Shown: positions 27,429 to 36,386, counted from the first letter of the stretch. The stretch is 64,000 nt of DNA from JANXQG01 sp963804375 (GCA_963804375.1 CAWDQE010000023.1:153437-217436), one strand, 5' to 3'. A program made the numbers and translations. The notes: generated by a model not told the origin, from the letters alone.

Positions 27429-27941
27429 CTAGCGGATAGGCTTGTCGATCAGTCCGGCATCAAAGCCATACTTGAACACCATCCGCACTCTCTGGATTTC
27501 GTTACCCATGGCGACTGCCTTCCTTGTCTTGGCAAGATGGCAGCGAAGTTGCTCGAAATCATCGGCAGCCAAGTCCGAGACCAGTCGGTCCCGGCCAAAG
27601 ACCTCCAGTAACCGTTCGCCAGTCTTGTGGTAGTCATCGAAGGTCCGTTTGGTGATTTCCTCTGTATCGCAGAGATGTTGCTTGCTCGTCAGAAAGCGGT
27701 TCACGAGGTCTCGAACGGTAAGTCCATCGACCTTAGTCTTTGGCGTTCGACCGGCTAACAGATCGTCTTTCTGTTCCACGTACCGCTGCAGGGCACCCTC
27801 TGGATCCGACCATGGACCGAAATAGTGAAGCTTGCCGCGAATCTTTTTTGCCCAGACCCCTGCGGCGTGCGCGAACAGGGGAAACTTAGGGTGTGGTTTT
27901 GGGGGCTTGCTTTTTTCGGCGGATCGGGTACTTTTGACCAT
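27429..27941 (-). pseudogene. Tyrosine integrase, N-terminal and core-binding part only
   Basis: The frame encodes a lysine-rich arm-binding region (FAHAAGVWAKKIRGKLHYFG), a linker (WSDPEGALQRYVEQKDDLLAG) and the SAM-like core-binding domain (TVRDLVNRFLTSKQ, LAADDFEQLRCHLAK, VFKYGFDAGLIDKPIR). It stops at 27429 where planctomycetal integrases normally run on for about 200 residues with the R-H-R-Y catalytic domain. The catalytic half is absent, so the gene is inactive, probably cut when the left end of the accessory region was deleted. The N-terminus lies 140 bases from the tRNA half. Confidence 0.8.
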
Positions 27942-28080
27942 GATGGCTAATATCCTGATGACGAACGATGTTCCGCTTCAGTTCACCTCTTCTGAGGGGG
28001 CTGTCGCGGTGTCTGGTGTAGAAAATGGTGTAGTCAGGATTTTTGTGATTGGTCAATAACTTCAATCGCAATAAGCACTT

Positions 28081-28119
28081 GGCAGCGTAGCTCAGTTGGT
28101 TAGAGCAGCGGAATCATAA
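28081..28119 (+). tRNA. 5' half of a tRNA with CAU anticodon, truncated after the anticodon loop (attachment-site remnant)
   Basis: The sequence gives the acceptor 5' strand GGCAGCG, a D arm (GCTC, loop, GAGC), the anticodon stem GCGGA and the loop ATCATAA with CAT in anticodon position. One base later the expected stem partner TCCGC is replaced by unrelated sequence, and no variable arm, T arm or 3' acceptor follows. Integrases commonly recombine in the anticodon loop, so this is best read as one side of a split attachment site next to the truncated integrase. Confidence 0.75.
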
Positions 28120-28284
28120 TTGAAATTGGGGTATCTGGTAAACATGGGCAAATGCCTTGTTTTCCAGGGTTTGCGTCGATTTGCTGCCTCCAATTAGACC
28201 CCACTACACCCGCAAATACACCCCGGTTCAGGCGTAGTTACCACCGGGTGTAGGATAGCGTAAAAAGACTCCGCAGGAGATACC

Positions 28285-28404
28285 ATGACGACTGCATACC
28301 GTAGACGGCCGATTAGGTTCTCAATACCGCTCTTGCTTCTTACGGTGCTGGGCATGGCCTTGGCAGAGTGGCTCGCCTCGTACTTCCCCCGCGTGCTCTA
28401 CTAG
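28285..28404 (+). CDS. Small single-pass membrane protein (39 residues)
   Basis: A strong ribosome-binding site (AGGAGA, 4 bases before ATG) precedes an open frame of 39 residues: a basic N-terminus (TAYRRRPIRF), one hydrophobic segment (SIPLLLLTVLGMALAEWL) and a short aromatic tail (ASYFPRVLY). Positive-inside orientation is predicted. It lies between the tRNA half and the excisionase-like gene and converges with it. No family is recognised; the ribosome-binding site is the main support. Confidence 0.45.
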   Translation: MTTAYRRRPIRFSIPLLLLTVLGMALAEWLASYFPRVLY

Positions 28405-28409
28405 CCGTC

Positions 28410-28904
28410 TCATCGTTCCGGGAAGTATTGGAACACGTCACCAGAAGGACGCTTCCGGCGCTTGACCGGCTTGGCCGTTTTCCGGGTCCGGCTTCCCAAA
28501 AAGGTATCCAAGTCAGCCTGCGCGATACGATAGCGCGGCCGCTGGCTGCCGTTGCCCGTGTTGGACGCCTTTAGCCGTCCAGCCGCAATCCATCCCCTCA
28601 CGGTATCCGCTTTGACTTTCAGGATTTCCGATACCTGAGTCACGGTCAAAACCTTGTCCGTAGCCACCGGAATCGCTGCCAAGCAATCTGACAAGAACGA
28701 CTTGGCGTTTTCCGGCCCGGTAAAACATCCAACTTTCTGTGCTCGCTGGAAAAGATCGGCTAGCCCCAGGCGGGCCGCTCGGTCCCCGGCTTCCTCGACG
28801 ATAGACGCCGACCGCCGCCAAACCTCTTCATTCGGGTCCGGGAGAGAATAAAGTTCGTCGAGTTCGTCCATTCGCTGGTGCAGCCAGCGTTTGTACATCT
28901 TCAT
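28410..28904 (-). CDS. Helix-turn-helix excisionase-like protein
   Basis: About 164 residues. The second half carries a MerR/Xis-type winged helix: LTVTQVSEILKVKADTVRGW, AAGRLKASNTG, RYRIAQADLDTFL, followed by a lysine/arginine-rich tail (RTRKTAKPVKRRKRP). The first half is acidic and helical. Such proteins direct integrase or repress promoters in mobile elements. It stands near the integrase remnant and tRNA half, supporting the reading as the excision/regulation gene of the accessory element. Confidence 0.7.
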   Translation of the reverse strand: MKMYKRWLHQRMDELDELYSLPDPNEEVWRRSASIVEEAGDRAARLGLADLFQRAQKVGCFTGPENAKSFLSDCLAAIPVATDKVLTVTQVSEILKVKADTVRGWIAAGRLKASNTGNGSQRPRYRIAQADLDTFLGSRTRKTAKPVKRRKRPSGDVFQYFPER

Positions 28905-29067
28905 ATTTCAGTCATAGCTCCACGTTTGTATCGTCACTCACTGATGCGGTGCGGGTTTCGCTTCCAAGAATCAAATGGTCAAGCCGTCAACGATGCGGTG
29001 ATGACTGAAGCCAGCGTCATTCTGCCCAAAGGCTTGACGATGTACCTTAGCTTCCGCCATTGCCAAG

Positions 29068-29535
29068 CTACGCTGAAACCCATTTGCGCAAAATATGGAC
29101 CTGGTTGTAGGGGAGTTTGTTGAATGCGTCTTGGGCCTTGTCGGGGTCGCCGTTGAACCTGACAAGTGGGCAGAGGACGCCGTTGCCGTTTAGATCGTTG
29201 CCAAAATAAGGCTGCATCGTTGCTGGCAAGGGAGTGTCGGCTCCTTGGTAGACGCCCGCCTTTTCCTTGATTGTAATGTTCAGGCGTCGGCATTCGGCCT
29301 CAAACTTGTCGTAATAATCCTCCCCGATCTTGAAGATGGCGCACCGGCGTCTTTCAGTGTTCTCCGCTTGTTTCGCTTCCCAGGCGTCGTTGTACCCTCG
29401 TTCATAGCCTTGGTTGTAGTCGAAGCCACGGCCGACAACCCAGCGGCCGTGGTCGTTGGCACCGGCGTCTAATTTACCGTCTTCGTAGCCGTCTTGATGC
29501 TCGGCGTGAATTGTTTCATCGGTGTTCGTCGTCAT
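29068..29535 (-). CDS. Hypothetical protein
   Basis: 155 residues, acidic, with an N-terminal GYEDGKLDAGANDHGRW and GYERGYNDAWEAKQAEN region (repeated GY-x-x-G motifs) and a C-terminal part ending NQVHILRKW. No membrane segment or signal peptide. I do not recognise the family. It belongs to a leftward series of unknown genes (28.4-31 kb) typical of mobile-element cargo. Confidence 0.55.
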   Translation of the reverse strand: MTTNTDETIHAEHQDGYEDGKLDAGANDHGRWVVGRGFDYNQGYERGYNDAWEAKQAENTERRRCAIFKIGEDYYDKFEAECRRLNITIKEKAGVYQGADTPLPATMQPYFGNDLNGNGVLCPLVRFNGDPDKAQDAFNKLPYNQVHILRKWVSA

Positions 29536-29675
29536 TGTCAGTCTCTTTCTCTTTCAGGGTCAGGGTTCAAACTTAGCAAATCTCTTCGAGAAAGTGGGCT
29601 TTCTCGCTACGGGCGTCACGGTCCCAGTCGTCTTTTTCGACTGCAAGACGTTTTCGCTGACTTCGGTGTCGGTCC

Positions 29676-30251
29676 TTATTCAAGTTCGTCCTGGATTGGC
29701 ATGGCGTCTATCTCTTCGGGCGGCACCGGCGGGAGGTTGGTCACTTTGATCGGGTGTTGCAGCATGAAAGCGTATTTCTGCAATTTCGCATCGTCACCGG
29801 CAAGACGGAGGCCCGGCAGGATCGTCAGGAAAATGTCCTGCTCCGAAGCCTCGTAAAGCCAGGCGGCGAGCAACAGGCTCTTGCTGGCCGGATCGCACGG
29901 GTTGCCAAAGTCACCCGACAGGCCGGAGGAGTCCTCCCAGAGAAGATACGGTCTGTCGGTACGGTCACACCATACGCAGGTCGCGTAATCCAGGTTGAAG
30001 CAGCGTACCGTCACATGGTCGCCCGGCTCGGGGAAATCCGTGCTAATTGTCAGGTCGAACTCGTTCAGCCAGCGCCTGTCGGGCTTGACCGACTGGAACA
30101 AACCCAGGTGCCGTAGGAACGATACGATGTCGTCGTTCGACATCAGATCGGTAGGCTGCGGCGGGCTGTGTGGATTATGCGGGTCTTGGACCGTAATCAC
30201 AAAACTGGAACCAGTGGGAGTGACTTGTAAACGCTTCTGAACAAGGATCAT
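29676..30251 (-). CDS. Hypothetical protein
   Basis: From the ATG at 30249-30251 (MILVQKRLQVTPTGSS) the protein has about 190 residues: a beta-rich start (FVITVQDP), a DDIVSFLRHLGL helix, then mixed sheet and helix (FDLTISTDFPEPGDHVTVRC, SLLLAAWLYEASEQDIFLTI) and an acidic, proline-rich tail. No known domain was recognised. It lies in the leftward block of unknown genes beside the excisionase-like gene. Confidence 0.5.
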   Translation of the reverse strand: MILVQKRLQVTPTGSSFVITVQDPHNPHSPPQPTDLMSNDDIVSFLRHLGLFQSVKPDRRWLNEFDLTISTDFPEPGDHVTVRCFNLDYATCVWCDRTDRPYLLWEDSSGLSGDFGNPCDPASKSLLLAAWLYEASEQDIFLTILPGLRLAGDDAKLQKYAFMLQHPIKVTNLPPVPPEEIDAMPIQDELE

Positions 30252-30416
30252 TGGGATTGCTCTAAGGGTCGCTGGATGCGTTACGCTCTGCAAGGATCAG
30301 GTGGCTCGCTCTTGTCGCCTTTGCCACATTCCAAGGGTTCAGGGTTCAATGGTTCAAGGGCGGCCGGTGCCGTGCCAAACACCGGCCGCCCACTCCCTTG
30401 CGCCGCTCCCCGGCGC

Positions 30417-30926
30417 TCAATCGTAAACATCGGCACAATAGCCAACCAATCGAAGATACTTCACGCACTCGCGTGCCTTCCGCACGCTCGGCAACTCCGC
30501 GCCCACGCTTAACGGTGTCGGGTCGGCCACCCGGTTACAATCGGTAAACTTGCCTCCGTGGCTCTCGACCGCACGCCTAACGACTGCATCGTGGCTGGCG
30601 GCGTCATTGTCGGGATAGCGAACATTGATCTCGACGGTCTTGGTCTTCTTGGTCTTTACTTTCGGCGGCCCGTAACCGGAAGCCAAGGTTTCGTCCTGCT
30701 CGTCTTCGGAGAGCAACCTGAATGCCAGCCGGTGGTAGTGATCGAAGTTCGCCTCAAACTCGCTCCGTGCGCGTTCGTAGGCCGCCTCGTAGTCGTCGTC
30801 GCCAGCTACCTCGGCTCTTACAGCCTCGGCTTCCTCGGCCTGCTCGCACAGGGCGAATAGCTTCTTGCCGAGCGGGGAGCTTTCGTCAAAATTGTTGAAA
30901 GTCAGGGTCTTGGTCACAGTGCTCAT
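30417..30926 (-). CDS. Hypothetical acidic helical protein
   Basis: Start at 30926 (MSTVTKTLTFNNF), preceded by an AAGG motif. An acidic helical region (LGKKLFALCEQAEEAEAVRAEV, then DYEAAYERARSEFEANFDHY) is followed by a lysine-rich segment (KVKTKKTKTVEINVRY) and a cysteine-containing end (CNRVADP, ARECVKYLRLVGYC). Possibly nucleic-acid binding, but this is a guess. The 10-bp inverted repeat at 31058-31092 lies upstream. Confidence 0.5.
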   Translation of the reverse strand: MSTVTKTLTFNNFDESSPLGKKLFALCEQAEEAEAVRAEVAGDDDYEAAYERARSEFEANFDHYHRLAFRLLSEDEQDETLASGYGPPKVKTKKTKTVEINVRYPDNDAASHDAVVRRAVESHGGKFTDCNRVADPTPLSVGAELPSVRKARECVKYLRLVGYCADVYD

Positions 30927-31057
30927 AGTAACTAACCTTTCAAACAGGGTTTCAGGGTCCACTCCGGCCGCAACACACGGCCAGTAGCGTGTCCTGATGC
31001 CTCGCGTAAATGCAGTTACCGTGCCAGAAAACTCAGCACAACCCCTTCGTTCGACGA

Positions 31058-31092
31058 AAATACCCTGAAAACGCCCAGAAAACAGGGTATTT
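31058..31092 (-). terminator. Inverted repeat / terminator-like hairpin
   Basis: A perfect 10-bp stem AAATACCCTG/CAGGGTATTT with a 15-base loop, followed on the minus strand by TTTTCG. It sits 25 bases after the stop of the interrupted gene at 31117 and 132 bases before the gene at 30926, so it could terminate the former or act as an operator for the latter. Confidence 0.5.
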
Positions 31093-31229
31093 TGATTGAA
31101 AAATCAGATTGGCGTGCTATGCTGTGGCGTTGCTTTTTGGCAACACGATGTTGCAATCAAGAAAATGCTTGGCGTTCGTTGTCTTGAGTGCTGCCGCCCG
31201 ATCTCGCAAATCTTTCAACCGGCCTCTGA

Positions 31230-32798
31230 CTAGGGTTTTGCACTTATTTCGCACAGTTTTTTGGACAAACTGGGCGGGCCTCGATGCCAGGGATTGGGTA
31301 TGCTTCGGACGTTTCGTCAAAGATTCCGAAGTCCCCAATATGGCAAGGAGGCCAGCTAATGGATCAGCTTATCCCGTCGTTGGAGGTTTTACTAGAGCCG
31401 CTCGCGGTCGTTTTCCGCGAGGAAGCGTTCAGCATGTTCTGCCTGACGATCGGAGCATGGATCGTGTGTCTCGGTCGGCGGACGATCAGCCGTGTGTGGG
31501 AAACCACGGGGCAGTCGGAAACGCGCGACCACTCCGCCGCTTTCCGTCTGTTCAGCGCGGCGGTATGGAACTGGGATGAAGTCTGCCGGATATTGATCTT
31601 GGCCATCGTGGCGCAACTCGTGCCGGGAATGCGGATTTGGCTGGTGGTGGACGATACGCTCTGCCACAAGCGCGGTGCCAAGGTCGCCTTCGGGGGCATC
31701 TTCCTGGATGCCGTGCTCAGCACGCGCAAGCACAAGGTGTTTCGCTTCGGCAACAACTGGGTCCTGATGGGAATCATCGTGCAGTTGCCCTTCCGCAAGG
31801 ACCGCTACTTCTGCCTTCCTTGCTTGTGGCGGATTTACGAGAAGCAGGGAAAGAAAAGTCGTAGTGCGCATCGCAGCAAAAGTCAGTTGGCAGCCGAACT
31901 GGTGAATCAGTTCGCAGGCTGGTTTCCAGGCCGGAAAATCCAGGTCGTGGGCGACTGTGCCTATGTCGGGCAGCATCTCTTGAAGAACCGTGCGGCGAAC
32001 GTCGAGGTGATCGGCCCAATTCGTTGGGACGCAGCCCTCAGCCGCCCCTTGACCCTGGGAACGGGAGGACGGCGGAAAAAGGGTGAGCGCCTGCCTACGC
32101 CAAAGCAGATGCTGGCCGACAACCGCCGCTGGCCTGCGCAAGACATGAAGATTGCTTTTCCCAAGGGGAAGCGACGATTGCAGGTGAAGGTGGTCAAGAA
32201 TGTCTGCTGGTATCAAGCGGCCGGTCCGCAATCGGTGCAATTGGTTCTCGTTCGCGATCCGAAAGGCGAGTGGCGGGACGAGGCCCTGCTTTCGACAGAC
32301 CAGACCCTCACGGCCAAAGAGGTCATCAAGGGCTATTGCCGCCGCTGGTCGGTGGAAGTGGCCTTCTGTGACAGCAAACAGATGTTGGGCTTTCACGATC
32401 CACAGGTGTGGTGCCCAAACTCGGTCCAGCGTGCCGCCCCGATGTCCTGGTTTATTGGTTCCTTGGTCGTGTTGTGGTATGTAACCGCAGGACACAAGGG
32501 TGAGCAAGCGCGGAGGCACCGCCCTTGGTATGACAACAAGCCCGAGCCCACTTTCGCCGACATGTTGGGGGCCTGCCGCCTCCACCTGTGGCGGCATTGG
32601 CTGAGCGAAGGACGTGGTTCTCGCGCAGACATTAAGGCAAAATCGGACTGGTTCTTGGAATACGTGGCCACTGCGGCGTAGCGCATATCCCCGCTCCCGC
32701 ATTCTACGACAGATTTCCTGAATCCCCAGCCTTGTGTGACACGGCCCAAGAGTGAAAATCTGTGCGCTTGTACAGGCGAGAAATCTGCAAAACCCTAG
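31230..32798 (+). mobile_element. Complete insertion sequence, IS701/IS4-like, 1569 bp
   Basis: Perfect 13-bp terminal inverted repeats CTAGGGTTTTGCA (31230-31242) and TGCAAAACCCTAG (32786-32798) are flanked on both sides by the 5-bp direct duplication TCTGA (31225-31229 and 32799-32803). A single transposase gene fills the element. Intact ends and target duplication indicate a recent insertion that may still be active. Confidence 0.92.
31359..32681 (+). CDS. DDE transposase, IS701/IS4-like
   Basis: The ATG at 31359 has AAGGAGG seven bases upstream. The protein of 440 residues shows the three acidic positions of an RNase-H-fold transposase: WLVVDDTLCHKRG, QVVGDCAYVG, and YCRRWSVEVAFCDSKQMLGF (the R-W-x-E-x-x-F/K-Q pattern). 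The N-terminal helical domain begins MDQLIPSLEVLLEPL. It catalyses cut-and-paste movement of the surrounding element. The frame is intact. Confidence 0.9.
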   Translation: MDQLIPSLEVLLEPLAVVFREEAFSMFCLTIGAWIVCLGRRTISRVWETTGQSETRDHSAAFRLFSAAVWNWDEVCRILILAIVAQLVPGMRIWLVVDDTLCHKRGAKVAFGGIFLDAVLSTRKHKVFRFGNNWVLMGIIVQLPFRKDRYFCLPCLWRIYEKQGKKSRSAHRSKSQLAAELVNQFAGWFPGRKIQVVGDCAYVGQHLLKNRAANVEVIGPIRWDAALSRPLTLGTGGRRKKGERLPTPKQMLADNRRWPAQDMKIAFPKGKRRLQVKVVKNVCWYQAAGPQSVQLVLVRDPKGEWRDEALLSTDQTLTAKEVIKGYCRRWSVEVAFCDSKQMLGFHDPQVWCPNSVQRAAPMSWFIGSLVVLWYVTAGHKGEQARRHRPWYDNKPEPTFADMLGACRLHLWRHWLSEGRGSRADIKAKSDWFLEYVATAA

Positions 32799-33327
32799 TC
32801 TGATCTCAACGAGTTCCTGATAGATCGCCTCTTCCTCCGGGTTGCCGGTATTAGGGCGGGTCGTTGAAGCCGACCTGAACGCATCTAGGTCGGTTGGTTT
32901 CACCCGGAGCGACCGACTCGCCCCGAAACAGGCCAACAGGCAACGGAAATGGGCCGGTAGTGCGCCGAAATCCGGCTTCGAGCCGAACGGCGGCTGGGCG
33001 GACTGCTGGCCAAGTCGGTACGGCCGGGACATCCGCAATTATCGCAGCGGGCGACAATTGGACTCGGGGAGTTAGGGATTGTCGCTAGCATCAAGCAGAG
33101 CGTGAAGTCGGTTATCAAGCAGAGCATCAAGCAGGGTGTCGAGCATCGTCGTGACCGCGACCACCAGCGTCGAGCAGGTGTGGTCCGGCCGGTTGATCGA
33201 GCAGGTCAGTCTGGGAAGTCGGTCAAAGTCGGTATTCGTCACCCTGCTCACGCGGAATGGTTCGGCTCTGTTCGGCATTGGCAGAAGAGACCAGATTTCA
33301 AGTCCGCTGCGCAAAATTGGCAGCCCT

Positions 33328-33457
33328 CCGGCATCTCGATCATCAGTTTCCTGCGCGTGAGCCGCCTGTGGCAGAATAGACAGAATTGAGCAACCGGCCA
33401 AGCGCGGAAATACATGCCCGATGCCAGCAACTCTTCTCACGGTCGCCGGAGGCGCTT
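33328..33457. repeat. 130-bp duplicated segment, copy 1
   Basis: It matches 34861-34991 over its whole length with scattered substitutions and one or two indels. The central part reads on the minus strand LASGMYFRAWPVAQFCLFCH in this copy. It seems to be a piece of a gene family present at least twice, flanking the methyltransferase gene. Confidence 0.6.
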
Positions 33458-33539
33458 GCAGAATCCGTAAGAATCAGAAACCAGAAGTCGTTGATTTCCA
33501 GCGCCGTGCGGCGCTGACCCGGCGCGCGGAAGACGGGCC

Positions 33540-34508
33540 TTACGATTTTCGGACTTGAAACGGGTAGTACATGCCGCTGCGCACATAGCAGCGAAGTTTT
33601 TGCCGGTGATAGCCTTCCGGCAGCAGCAAACCAGCAGCAGATTCGCCGTAGTGGCGTTCCATTTCGGCCAGGCACAAGCGCGTGATGGGCGTCTGTGCCG
33701 CCTTGGCGATTGCGTCTTCGAGCAACTGCTTTTCGAGAAACGAGTGCAACGCTGGTTTCGATAGCGAAAGCTGGTGCGTGGTCAAGTCCTCCAACCCCTG
33801 GGGCTCCAGCCTGCGGAGCGCCCGTAATACGGCGGTGCTGGTCGCCCTAAGAAAGTATAGGCTGCCCGCACCCTTGCCATCGAACGAATCGACAAGCCCC
33901 GCTCGGCTGCCGACACGACGGATTACCACGTCCGCCTCCTCCGGCTCCACGAACTCGTAAAGTCCACGGGTGTCGAAGACTGGCTCGGCTGGTCGGTAGG
34001 CCGGCTCGTCACCAAGCGCCCAAATCTGCCAGTTGCAGCGGGCCGTGGTGGTTTCAAACTCTCCCATTTTCCGCTCGCAGACCAACTCCAGATTCGCGTT
34101 GACGTTTCCGCAACAATGAGCGCCCTGCATTCCGCGTGGCACGACGAATGCGATCAAGCTGCCATATTCGCAAGCCTTGTTCAAGAAGGCCCTGGCCTTA
34201 TCGCCGTTGCGGCCGAACGGCGGGTTGCCAACGACAATGATATGTTGCCAGTCTTCTATTCTGAGCGTCTTGCGTGTCGATTCGAGAAAGTCCCCGTGAA
34301 CGTCCGCCGGCAAATTCAGATCAATGTCAGTAGACCTGATTTGATTGCGGGGCACGCCGGCCGCAAGCAGGGCATCGACGAAGGCACCACCGCCGCATGA
34401 CGGCTCCAGATAGTGCCGGACACGGGCGGGATCGTATCGCGCGACAAGAGAAGCCACCAGCCGTCGGGCCTCGCCGATGTCGGTGAAGTGTTGATCGAGT
34501 AGGCGCAT
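33540..34508 (-). CDS. N6-adenine-type DNA methyltransferase (solitary)
   Basis: Start at 34508 (MRLLDQHFTDIGEARRL). A class I methyltransferase fold: SAM-binding motif I in YLEPSCGGGAFVDALL, an acidic motif (STDIDLNLPADVHGDF), catalytic motif IV in IIVVGNPPFGRNGDKA, then FVVPRGMQGA. The NPPF motif indicates transfer of a methyl group to an adenine amino group. About 322 residues, no target-recognition domain evident and no restriction endonuclease beside it, so it is probably an orphan or mobile-element modification enzyme, perhaps for self-protection. Confidence 0.8.
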   Translation of the reverse strand: MRLLDQHFTDIGEARRLVASLVARYDPARVRHYLEPSCGGGAFVDALLAAGVPRNQIRSTDIDLNLPADVHGDFLESTRKTLRIEDWQHIIVVGNPPFGRNGDKARAFLNKACEYGSLIAFVVPRGMQGAHCCGNVNANLELVCERKMGEFETTTARCNWQIWALGDEPAYRPAEPVFDTRGLYEFVEPEEADVVIRRVGSRAGLVDSFDGKGAGSLYFLRATSTAVLRALRRLEPQGLEDLTTHQLSLSKPALHSFLEKQLLEDAIAKAAQTPITRLCLAEMERHYGESAAGLLLPEGYHRQKLRCYVRSGMYYPFQVRKS

Positions 34509-34721
34509 GCTTGTACCCCAAGACAAGCATAGCTTACAAAACCGCAGTCGATGATTCACCGAATCAGGCGATCAACAGTGCGGCCAGGTGTCCAGTTGAA
34601 AGCATTCAATAATCAGGTGGTCAAGACGCAATAGACCCGCTGCGGGCTCGATGACGGCACCGTCGTAGCCCTAACTGGTCAATGGAATCGGCGCTCCTGC
34701 GGGTTGGCGGATCGAAGAGGG

Positions 34722-35184
34722 TCACGTCGGCCGCCAGGAATCGTACACTCCGATGCTCGACCGGGACGGGGGCAGGCGTCCAGTAGAGGGCACCATCGCA
34801 TCGCTGATGCCTTGCGGGTTGTCGCCTGGTCCTGCCTGCCGATTGCCCTCCGGCCACCATCCGGCATCTCGATCCTCCGATTCCTGCGGGTGCGCCGCCT
34901 GTAGCAGAATAGGCAGAATTGAGCGTTCGGCCGAGCAGCGGAAATACATGCCCGATGCCAGCAACTCTTCCCACAGTTGCCGGAGGTGCTTTTCGCCGGC
35001 CGTCGTGGGGCCGATCATCGGAGAGCAGTACCTCGAACGCTGCTTCGCGCAGGTGCCGGCCGCAATCTTCTCGCATCATGGATACCAGCCCCTCGTGGTC
35101 ACGGTACAAAGCGTCGAGAAGGTCGGGCCGATCCCGCCCCAGAGCCCAGCCCAGCCCAGCGTCGGTCAAGATTCGCGTGGCCAA
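34722..35184 (-). pseudogene. Degenerate hypothetical gene (frameshifted)
   Basis: The start side encodes MATRILTDAGLGWALG, DLLDALYRDHEGLVSMM and GRHLREAAFEVLLSD. The frame then switches near 35017 to continue with a helical sequence GEKHLRQLWEELLASGMYF that overlaps the 130-bp duplication. Both halves look protein-like but lie in different frames, so this is probably a decayed gene of unknown function. Confidence 0.35.
34861..34991. repeat. 130-bp duplicated segment, copy 2
   Basis: Partner of 33328-33457; it includes two of the conserved blocks CAGAATAG and AAATACATGCCCGATGCC. The methyltransferase gene lies between the two copies, so recombination between them would delete it. Confidence 0.6.
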
Positions 35185-35503
35185 CTATTCCGATAGTGAT
35201 TAGCAAGCGCCTCGATGGTGACAGGACAACAAGCGCCGCACGGCGCTGGACTTAGCGCCGCACCGCGCCGTAACTAGGCCGGAGTTTGCGCCGCACCGCG
35301 CCGGATTTATCGCCAATGTACGGCATACCAGGGATAAACCCTTATGAATCGGCACAACCACCCAGTTTGAAGCCAATTACCGGAATTTGGGCTATGATTG
35401 ATTATTCGGTACATCACGAATACCGGCCCCTGCCAGGGCAGCGATAACCATATCTTCGCGCCAGTCAACCAACCAGAACCCATCACCATTTTTCTCATCC
35501 GCC
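35185..35503. other. Intergenic region with GC-rich interspersed repeats
   Basis: Three copies of GCGCCGCAC(C/G)GCGC(C/T)G occur between 35231 and 35315, separated by 15-25 bases, upstream of the unknown gene at 35504. No open frame is convincing. Confidence 0.45.
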
Positions 35504-36037
35504 ATGCCACCCCCACAAGTCCTCCTTGTTACCACACCAGCGGTCAATACCCAAGGTTTTCTCAGCGCATGCAAGGAAGCCCTGGGCTACTCACTATCGC
35601 GGGCGGACGGTTCCACCGAGCGAGAACCGTCCGAAGCCGAGAAGTTTCTGAGCTACTTGGCGGTGCTTCGAGATCAAAAGCCTCGTGTGGGATCTGCGCC
35701 GAATCCCAAGCTGTTGTCCCATGCTTCTTTCAGCATGTTAGTGATCGCGGACGAACCGGACATGCGAGACATCCTGGAATGCTGTTCCGGGATGTCATTT
35801 GTTACGGCCGATACCTTGGCCCGCGGTGTGTTGCTAGCAGTGATAACGGGGACATTGGCACAGTGGCGCGATGCCGTGGCCGCTGGCTGCGTGCAGGAAG
35901 CTGAGCCATCTGTTCGCGCCGGCTTCAATAGGATTTACAACCTCATGCGTGGCTTGTATTTGAACCTGTGGAGCGACTACAACAGACGCAAGGCATCCGA
36001 CGATACTCTTCTTCTGGAATACAAGATGAAAATGTAA
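35504..36037 (+). CDS. Hypothetical protein
   Basis: 177 residues from the ATG at 35504: PPPQVLLVTTPAVNTQGF, a middle region with FSMLVIADEPDMRDILECC and ARGVLLAVITGTLAQWRDAV, and a C-terminal helix GFNRIYNLMRGLYLNLWSDY. No clear ribosome-binding site and no recognised family. It precedes the primase-helicase gene on the same strand at a distance of 349 bases. Confidence 0.5.
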   Translation: MPPPQVLLVTTPAVNTQGFLSACKEALGYSLSRADGSTEREPSEAEKFLSYLAVLRDQKPRVGSAPNPKLLSHASFSMLVIADEPDMRDILECCSGMSFVTADTLARGVLLAVITGTLAQWRDAVAAGCVQEAEPSVRAGFNRIYNLMRGLYLNLWSDYNRRKASDDTLLLEYKMKM

Positions 36038-36386
36038 GCGCGAGGACGCTGACGTTGCAGTTAGGCCAGGGTCGCCCCAATCACGGACGCCAGGTTCTTG
36101 CGCCCCCATCGGCTGTCCGCTGGCAACCGTACCGTGTGAAGTAATGCGGCCGATCATCGGCCAACATGGTTGTGAGCAGCTTGCTTCCCGCGACCAGACG
36201 ACCAGACACCGTGCGACGAAGATCGCTGCGTCGTGCGGACAACGTTGATTTCCGCCCGGAAATTCACTACGGGCCGAAAAATGGCCCCGTAACCGATCTA
36301 TTGACTAATGTATCGGGCACCTGCGGGCAACGTTTCGGGCATCCTGCGGGTTAGTCCGGATTTATCGGTCGTGTGGCCCGCATCGC
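36038..36386. other. Intergenic region upstream of the primase-helicase (possible origin region)
   Basis: It holds the hairpin GGGCC-gaaaaat-GGCCC near 36270 and two related blocks TCGGGCA(C)CTGCGGG and TCGGGCATCCTGCGGG near 36313-36350. Repeats directly before a replication gene are compatible with an origin or operator, but there is no further proof. Confidence 0.35.

Larger units (their letters stand above)
31117..33038 (-). pseudogene. Small unknown gene interrupted by an insertion sequence
   Basis: Removing the insertion sequence and one copy of the 5-bp duplication joins two minus-strand segments in frame: one ending NPEEEAIYQELVEI (right flank, up to 32799) and one starting RGRLKDLRDRAAALKTTNAK and ending KSNATA (31117-31229). 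The restored protein would have about 115 residues, with a coiled-coil-like charged helix at the C-terminal third. Its start is uncertain (about 33038). A terminator-like hairpin follows its stop. Function unknown. Confidence 0.5.

Noticed and set aside
29536..29675. Minus-strand peptide-like frame ending AKFEP
   Set aside because: Reads well but has no start codon after the preceding stop.
31392..33038. Long minus-strand open frame across the insertion sequence
   Set aside because: Most of it is antisense to the transposase. Only the part right of 32799 belongs to the interrupted host gene.
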